64,000 bases of DNA, from assembly GCF_002797325.1 (NCBI RefSeq), contig NZ_KZ454938.1, positions 353,322 to 417,321 of the forward strand, given 5' to 3'. Positions 58,921 through 64,000 of the stretch are shown here, piece by piece. The stretch comes from Bacillus sp. FJAT-45037. GTDB lineage: Bacteria > Bacillota > Bacilli > Bacillales > Bacillaceae_D. The stretch's first letter is position 1. Each line of letters starts with the position of its first letter. The translations under genes and the position numbers were made by a program. Under the pieces are notes generated by a model. The model was given only the letters and a program-made list of their open reading frames with translations, had not been told where the DNA came from and made no database searches.

Positions 58921-60327
58921 ATGCCAGATAAGAAGCGAGTTGCCATTATTGGAGGCGGAATTACGGGTCTTGCCGCAGCATTCAAGCTCGAGCAAGCTAA
59001 AGGGCATCAAGCGATCACCTATGATTTATTTGAAAAAGATACAAAATTAGGTGGAAAGATCAAAACGTATCATCGTGATGGTTTTGTCATTGAAGGGGGA
59101 CCTGATTCCTTCCTTGCGAGAAAAACAAGCATGTCAAGACTAGCACGTGAGGTTGGTCTTGGTGATGAGCTACTTGCAAATGATACAGGTCAAGCTTATA
59201 TCTTAAAAGAAGACACCTTGTATCCGATGCCTGGTGGCTCTGTGATGGGTATTCCGACAGAGCTCATGCCGTTTGCTACAACGAAGCTTTTCTCTCCACT
59301 GGCTAAAGTAAGAGCACTCGGGGATTTCGTTCTCCCTCGAACCGTCGGGCGAGATGATGATATCTCATTGGGCCATTTCTTTAGAAAGCGTCTTGGTGCA
59401 GGAGTGGTCGATGATTTGATCGAGCCACTCTTATCAGGAATCTATGCTGGAGACCTTGATAAGCTGAGCTTAAAAGCAACGTTTCCACAGTTTCAACAGC
59501 TAGAAGCGAAGCATGGTAGTTTAATTAAAGGTCTACAAGCAACTAGAGGGAAGCAAACAACGAATAAGCAAGAGACAGGCAAGAAAAAAGGAATGTTCTT
59601 AACGTTTAAACGTGGCTTACAATCCTTTTCTGATGCGATCGAGTCAAAGCTTGATGCTGATTCGATCCACACAGGTGTGACAATTCAAGCAATTAATAAG
59701 ATATCTGATCGCTATGAGCTAACTTTTGCAGATGGTCAAACGAAGACGTATGATCAAGTCATTATCACGACACCACCTCATATTACAGCGAAAATATTAG
59801 GGGCGTATGATTTCTTCCGTTATTTCGATGAGATGGAAGCAAGTACGGTTGCAACCGTTGCGCTGGCCTTTAAAAAGGAAGCTGTGCACAATCCATATGA
59901 AGGAACAGGCTTTGTCGTATCAAAGAAAAGCTCCTATGACATTACTGCATGTACGTGGACCCATAAAAAGTGGCGTCATTCGACTCCAGACGGCCATGTG
60001 CTGTTACGTAGTTATGTTGGTCGTGCCAATGATTCAGCGATTGTTCATAAAAGTGATGAAGAGATTGTCTCAGCCGTTATGCGTGATTTAAAGACAATCA
60101 TGGATATTAACGGAGATCCGATGTTTTATGAGGTCACTCGTTGGAAGGAATCAATGCCTCAATACCATGTCGGACACACGTTCAAAATTGCGAAAGTACG
60201 AGAAGATGTGGCAAGACATTTACCAGGTCTTCACCTAGCAGGAGCTGGACTTGATGGTGTTGGATTACCTGATTGCATAGATCAAGGAGAACGAGCGGCT
60301 GAACGCGTTATACAGTCGGTTCATTAG
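58921..60327 (+). CDS. hemY: Coproporphyrinogen III oxidase (HemY/CgoX)
   Basis: FAD enzyme oxidising coproporphyrinogen III to coproporphyrin III. 468 residues, Rossmann FAD motif AIIGGGITGLAAAFKLE at the N-terminus, GGKIKTYHRDGFVIEGGPDS and the C-terminal LHLAGAGLDGVGLPDCIDQG. In Firmicutes this protein works before ferrochelatase, hence the operon. RBS is weak (AAAGAGTGAG), implying coupling to hemH. Confidence 0.96.
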   Translation: MPDKKRVAIIGGGITGLAAAFKLEQAKGHQAITYDLFEKDTKLGGKIKTYHRDGFVIEGGPDSFLARKTSMSRLAREVGLGDELLANDTGQAYILKEDTLYPMPGGSVMGIPTELMPFATTKLFSPLAKVRALGDFVLPRTVGRDDDISLGHFFRKRLGAGVVDDLIEPLLSGIYAGDLDKLSLKATFPQFQQLEAKHGSLIKGLQATRGKQTTNKQETGKKKGMFLTFKRGLQSFSDAIESKLDADSIHTGVTIQAINKISDRYELTFADGQTKTYDQVIITTPPHITAKILGAYDFFRYFDEMEASTVATVALAFKKEAVHNPYEGTGFVVSKKSSYDITACTWTHKKWRHSTPDGHVLLRSYVGRANDSAIVHKSDEEIVSAVMRDLKTIMDINGDPMFYEVTRWKESMPQYHVGHTFKIAKVREDVARHLPGLHLAGAGLDGVGLPDCIDQGERAAERVIQSVH

Positions 60328-60348
60328 AATCAATTACATGTAATAAAA

Positions 60349-60396
60349 AGAAACCCTCGTGCGAACATCTAAGGATGCAAGCACGAGGGTTTTTCT
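60349..60396. terminator. Bidirectional terminator between hemY and the ABC importer
   Basis: AAACCCTCGTGC / GCACGAGGGTTT, perfect 12-bp stem with an 18-nt loop, A and T runs on both sides. Confidence 0.92.
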
Positions 60397-60398
60397 TT

Positions 60399-61409
60399 TT
60401 ATTCTGCTAAAATCGCATCTAAACGAGATGTGTCAACAAATCCATCTAGGTCAGGATCTTGATCTAGGAACTTTAATTCATATGAAGCATCTGCCCAAGC
60501 TTGTAGTGCTTCTGGATACGTCTCTGTTGTTACAACCATGCGCTCCCAAGCAGAAGAGAGAACGGCGTCTGGTAAACGATTTTGAGTTAAATTAAATAAT
60601 GCATCGTTGATTGTATTTAGCGTATCTTCTGTGTTTTCTTGAGTGTATTCAACAGCTGTTTTATGTCCACGTAGAAACGCGTCAACTGTTTCAGGGTTGT
60701 TCTCTAAAAATTTTGTGGATGTGACGACAACAACACTTGGAAGCGTTTCGCCTAGGAAGACTTCGTTCCATTCAGTGATAACATTTGCCCCTAATTCTTC
60801 AACAAGGTACGTACCCCATGGCTCTGGTGCAGCTGCGGCATCAATTTGACCTTGTTCAAACATAGCAACCATATTAGCAGGAGCGATACGAGATTGATGT
60901 TCAACGGTTCCACCAACACGATTAGATTCAAGTCCAAGTTCTTTTAACATAATTTCAAGTTGAACGTTATGTGTGCAACCATTACCAGGAGTACAGAACG
61001 ACTTTCCGCCAAAATCTTCTAGCGTTTCAATGCCTGAACCGTCACGTGCAACGATTAATGTCGCCCCGTTTGCAGCAGCGCCCAGTACAACAATATCTCC
61101 ACCTGTTAAGAAGTAGTTGATCGCAGGGCCTGGTCCGACATAACCGATATCAAGATTACCAGTTTCTAAGGCTTCAATGAAATCATTACCATTAGGGAAG
61201 TGATTAAACTCTGCTTCCACTTCACCAAGCTCTTCATCGAAAAATCCTTTTTCTTTTCCAACGATTCCTGCTGCATGATCTAAGTTAGGGAAGTACCCGA
61301 CATTGATTTTTTCAGCAGGGCCATCACCGGATGTTTGCCCCCCTGTACCACATGCTGTTAAGGCTACGGCTAGCACTGCTAAGCCTGTTGCTTTCAACCA
61401 TTTTTTCAT
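60399..61409 (-). CDS. Substrate-binding lipoprotein of a NitT/TauT-family ABC importer
   Basis: 336 residues; lipobox LTAC (Cys20). NMT1/SsuA-like fold: INVGYFPNLDHAAGIVGKEK, LETGNLDIGYVGPGPAINYF, APANMVAMFEQGQIDAAAAP. The usual ligand-loop PQLGNTQD of sulfonate binders is replaced by FCTPGNGCTHNVQLE with two cysteines, so sulfonate, taurine or nitrate cannot be assumed. Acidic mature domain. Last gene of the ATPase-permease-binding protein operon. Confidence 0.9.
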   Translation of the reverse strand: MKKWLKATGLAVLAVALTACGTGGQTSGDGPAEKINVGYFPNLDHAAGIVGKEKGFFDEELGEVEAEFNHFPNGNDFIEALETGNLDIGYVGPGPAINYFLTGGDIVVLGAAANGATLIVARDGSGIETLEDFGGKSFCTPGNGCTHNVQLEIMLKELGLESNRVGGTVEHQSRIAPANMVAMFEQGQIDAAAAPEPWGTYLVEELGANVITEWNEVFLGETLPSVVVVTSTKFLENNPETVDAFLRGHKTAVEYTQENTEDTLNTINDALFNLTQNRLPDAVLSSAWERMVVTTETYPEALQAWADASYELKFLDQDPDLDGFVDTSRLDAILAE

Positions 61410-61433
61410 ATTACTCTCCCCTTAGATTTAATT

Positions 61434-62189
61434 TTATTTTGCATAACCCCATCTTTGTAATACTTTTCTCTCGATTGGATTAAAGATTAGATATTCTACA
61501 ATTAAGCCGATCACAGCAATAATAATCATGATTGCAATGACTAGTTCCATATTAAAGAAATCTCGTGCATCTAGCAGTGTACGACCGAGTCCCCCACGAC
61601 CGAGAAGTTCTGCAGCCATCAGTGCACGCCAGCCAAAAGCCCAAGCAAGTCTGACACCAGTAAGCGCAGAAGGGATAGAGGCTGGAATTAATACTTTCCA
61701 GATCAGTTCAATGCCTTTATAGCCCATTGTTCGTGCTGCGCGAATGAGTAAGGGCTGAACATTTTTGATACCCATACGCATATTCATCGTCATCGGCCAC
61801 GTACCACCTAAAATAATGACGAACAAGATCGCCATTGGGCCACCTTGGAACATAACGAGTGCCAGTGGGAGCCAAACGATACTCGGTACTGATTGAAGTG
61901 CGACGACGAGGGACCCTAAGGTTTCGTCAGCTAGTTTTGAAGTAGCAAGAATGATTCCTAGAACCGCTCCAATCAACACAGCAAGAATGAATCCCACAGA
62001 TATTCGACCAAGACTTGTAGTTAGTGCTGAAGTTAGTATGCCTGTTTCAAAGAACCCTCGATATAACTCTACAAAGGAGAGGAGAGGGGAAGGAAACATG
62101 CGGGTTTGAAACAAGTCGATTCTATATATGATCTCCCATATCCCGATGAGAGCTATAAAGAAGAGTAGCCTTCTGACTATTATAATCAT
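61434..62189 (-). CDS. ABC importer permease (NitT/TauT family)
   Basis: 251 residues with six membrane helices and the EAA loop RAARTMGYKGIELIWKVLIP, followed by ALTGVRLAWAFGWRALMAAE typical of SsuC/TauC-like permeases. AAGGAGG lies 9 nt before ATG 62189 and within the 3' end of the ATPase gene, which it overlaps by 68 nt out of frame. Confidence 0.9.
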   Translation of the reverse strand: MIIIVRRLLFFIALIGIWEIIYRIDLFQTRMFPSPLLSFVELYRGFFETGILTSALTTSLGRISVGFILAVLIGAVLGIILATSKLADETLGSLVVALQSVPSIVWLPLALVMFQGGPMAILFVIILGGTWPMTMNMRMGIKNVQPLLIRAARTMGYKGIELIWKVLIPASIPSALTGVRLAWAFGWRALMAAELLGRGGLGRTLLDARDFFNMELVIAIMIIIAVIGLIVEYLIFNPIERKVLQRWGYAK

Positions 62190-62967
62190 CACCCATTTCC
62201 TCCTTCATCACTTTTTCAATTTCTCCAGCTAGTTGTGCATTGATTTGCTCTTCTAATTCAGCAAATTCTTTTGATGATGGTTTTCTCGGACGAGGAAGGT
62301 TTACATCAAAAATATGAATAATTCCACCTGGGCGAGTTCCCATAAGTACGATCCGATCAGATAAAAGAATTGATTCGCGAATGTTATGAGTAACAAATAA
62401 AATCGTTTTTCTAGTTTCTTGCCAGATGTATTGAACTTCTTTATGAAGCATGGAACGTGTCTGTTCATCTAACGCTCCGAATGGTTCATCCATTAATAAA
62501 ACATCAGGGTCCATCGCAAGGGCCCGAGCGATCGCGACACGCTGCTTCATCCCGCCAGATAATTCGTGAGGATAGGAGTCAATAAACTTACTTAAATGAA
62601 CGAGTTTTAAATAGGTAATCGCTCTCTCTCTTGCTTCTTGCTTACTGTATTGCTTTTTTAGACCGAATGTTACATTCTCTAAGACGGTTAACCAAGGCAT
62701 GAGGGCAGCTTCTTGAAAGACAACGCCTCGATCAGCACCTGGACCTTTTACTGCTTTATCGCCAACGAATACTTCTCCTGTAGAGGCTGTTTCAAGGCCT
62801 GCAACAATATTTAATAAGGTTGATTTCCCGCATCCAGAGGGTCCGAGTAAAGAAACGAATTCACCAGGTGAGACGTTCAAATCGATCTCATCAAAAACGT
62901 TGTAAGATGTATTCTCCTGCTTATTATGAAAGGTTTTTCCTACGTGTTGGATTGATACTCCAGCCAT
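62122..62967 (-). CDS. ABC importer ATPase (NitT/TauT family)
   Basis: 281 residues: Walker [11 protein letters not shown]-loop FQEAALMPWLTVLENV, signature LSGGMKQR, Walker B VLLMDEPFGALDEQ, switch THNIRESI. The last 23 codons read over the start of the permease gene; without them the protein would be about 258 residues, the usual family length, so the tail looks like an extension acquired by loss of an earlier stop. AAGGGAG precedes ATG. Confidence 0.92.
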   Translation of the reverse strand: MAGVSIQHVGKTFHNKQENTSYNVFDEIDLNVSPGEFVSLLGPSGCGKSTLLNIVAGLETASTGEVFVGDKAVKGPGADRGVVFQEAALMPWLTVLENVTFGLKKQYSKQEARERAITYLKLVHLSKFIDSYPHELSGGMKQRVAIARALAMDPDVLLMDEPFGALDEQTRSMLHKEVQYIWQETRKTILFVTHNIRESILLSDRIVLMGTRPGGIIHIFDVNLPRPRKPSSKEFAELEEQINAQLAGEIEKVMKEEMGDDYNSQKATLLYSSHRDMGDHI

Positions 62968-63016
62968 GATGTGCTCCCTTCTTACTTTTAATAACTTAAT
63001 ATTTTATAAAACATAT

Positions 63017-63071
63017 CAACTTAGTTGGTTTTAGGTGTTTTCAGTATATGTAGAATGAGAGAAAGTGTCAA
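63017..63071 (-). promoter_or_regulatory. SigmaA promoter and palindrome of the ABC importer operon
   Basis: On the minus strand TTGACA (63071-63066), 17-bp spacer, TATACT (63048-63043), an almost consensus promoter. CAACTTAGTTG (63027-63017) is a perfect palindrome apart from its central base and lies about 10 bp downstream of the expected start, where a repressor would block transcription. Confidence 0.7.
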
Positions 63072-63255
63072 TCGTTTTTTTTGAATTCATGAGTAATATA
63101 TAAGAAAACTCAATTAAAAAGAATTTAGTTGATTTTTTGATCCATTTCCATCATTCTATAATTTTGTGGTAAACTAAGCGTTGTAATCTACTTGGATGTA
63201 CTTGAGCGATTGGATAGTAAGTTAATTGAATATAGATATAACGAGGAGAGTCGAG

Positions 63256-63801
63256 ATGACAAAACAATGGGAGATCTTAGATGCACTACGTCATACTCGC
63301 CATGATTGGCTGAATGTTATGCAATTGATTAAAGGGAACTTAGCCTTAAAACGCTATGACAAAATCGAACAGATTATTGAAGATGTGACCAATCAATCGA
63401 TCAACGAAAGCAAACTCACGATGCTTAATGTACCAAAGGTGGCAACTTATCTGCTTACCTACAATTGGTTATGTACCAGTATGAAGGTCGACGTTGATGT
63501 GATTGGTGAGACCATGCCCCTTTCAGTCCATGAAGACAATCTAATTAAACTTAGCCAAGAAATCATTGAGAAATTGGCAGATTCTAGTTCAAGCAGTTCT
63601 GAAAATCATCTTCTCGTAACCTTTTTATTTGCTAATCATAGCAAAGAGGATCAATGTCAAATTACGTTTGACTATCAAGGAACATTACAAATGAAAAAAG
63701 AGGAATGGACATCAATACTTAGTGAATTGGTGCCGATTGTGAGCGTAATGGAGTGGAATGAACATGAATGTGTTCTCCAATCGACGTTCACACTAAACTG
63801 A
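63256..63801 (+). CDS. spo0B: Sporulation phosphotransferase Spo0B
   Basis: Relays phosphate from Spo0F to Spo0A in the sporulation phosphorelay. 181 residues from ATG 63256 (GAGGAGAG 6 nt upstream; an in-frame ATA/ATT start upstream is not credible). The active helix HTRHDWLNVMQLIKGNLALK carries the phosphorylated His (residue 16, RHDWLN); C-terminal part has the degenerate kinase fold. The stop TGA overlaps the RBS of obg, as in B. subtilis spo0B-obg. Confidence 0.92.
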   Translation: MTKQWEILDALRHTRHDWLNVMQLIKGNLALKRYDKIEQIIEDVTNQSINESKLTMLNVPKVATYLLTYNWLCTSMKVDVDVIGETMPLSVHEDNLIKLSQEIIEKLADSSSSSSENHLLVTFLFANHSKEDQCQITFDYQGTLQMKKEEWTSILSELVPIVSVMEWNEHECVLQSTFTLN

Positions 63802-63806
63802 GGTGA

Positions 63807-64000
<194 letters not shown>

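Overview
The window looks like chromosomal DNA of an endospore-forming, low-GC Bacillaceae, probably an alkaliphile of the Alkalihalobacillus/Halalkalibacter type. It carries spore genes (an alpha/beta SASP, YhaL, three YjcZ-type miniproteins, spo0B), strong AGGAGG ribosome-binding sites with frequent TTG/GTG starts, and exported proteins rich in Asp/Glu (PrsA, several lipoproteins). Gene order matches the Bacillus subtilis yhe-yha-hit-ecs-pbpF-hem region, with insertions, losses and at least one breakpoint.

Layout. 1-6.7 kb: a leucine/acyl-CoA catabolic operon (biotin carboxylase, biotin carrier, HMG-CoA lyase, enoyl-CoA hydratase, carboxyltransferase) followed by a 649-aa acyl-CoA synthetase. 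6.8-15.4 kb: SASP, a Cys-rich small protein, the sugar-importer ATPase MsmX with a PucR/CdaR-like regulator, YheE, YheB, YheA, a HAD-family protein with a degenerate active site (YhaX-like), small membrane proteins, YhzD. 15.5-19.8 kb: a palindrome-controlled permease/GntR/ABC ATPase operon, then YhaQ-YhaP. 19.9-26.6 kb: YidC-type insertase, a Tyr-rich protein, the CssRS secretion-stress two-component system, an MFS exporter, YhaM and YhaL. 27.3-35.6 kb: YjcZ-like miniproteins, PrsA, YpmS-like protein, VOC and GNAT proteins, an ArsR-type regulator with an MFS transporter, an ECF sigma factor with its membrane anti-sigma partner. 35.7-44.8 kb: DUF3267 protein, Hpr/ScoC, YhaH, SerC, Hit, an acyl-CoA ligase, a PCYCGC lipoprotein, EcsABC. 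45-53.6 kb: DUF1801 protein, hydrolase, CcdA, a complete liaIHGFSR locus and two lipoproteins. 53.7-60.3 kb: HmoB, PbpF and hemEHY. 60.4-64 kb: a NitT/TauT-family ABC importer, spo0B and the start of obg.

Many genes serve the envelope and secretion: YidC, CssRS, PrsA, Hpr, EcsABC, CcdA, LiaIHGFSR and PbpF. HemEHY make heme and HmoB degrades it.

The least explained material is intergenic. (1) Three loci (14.6-15.2, 26.8-27.3, 29.2-29.6 kb) are built from three interchangeable hairpin modules of about 115-150 bp joined at a constant CGCTTTTCTGTCTAGCT sequence, whose stems differ between copies by compensatory changes. (2) Two arrays (13.74-13.83 and 26.69-26.80 kb) carry a CGCGC core repeated at an exact 21-bp period. 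(3) A long foldback element follows liaH and, with an extra folded insert of roughly 120 nt, follows pbpF. No CRISPR array, tRNA, rRNA, transposase or prophage gene was seen.
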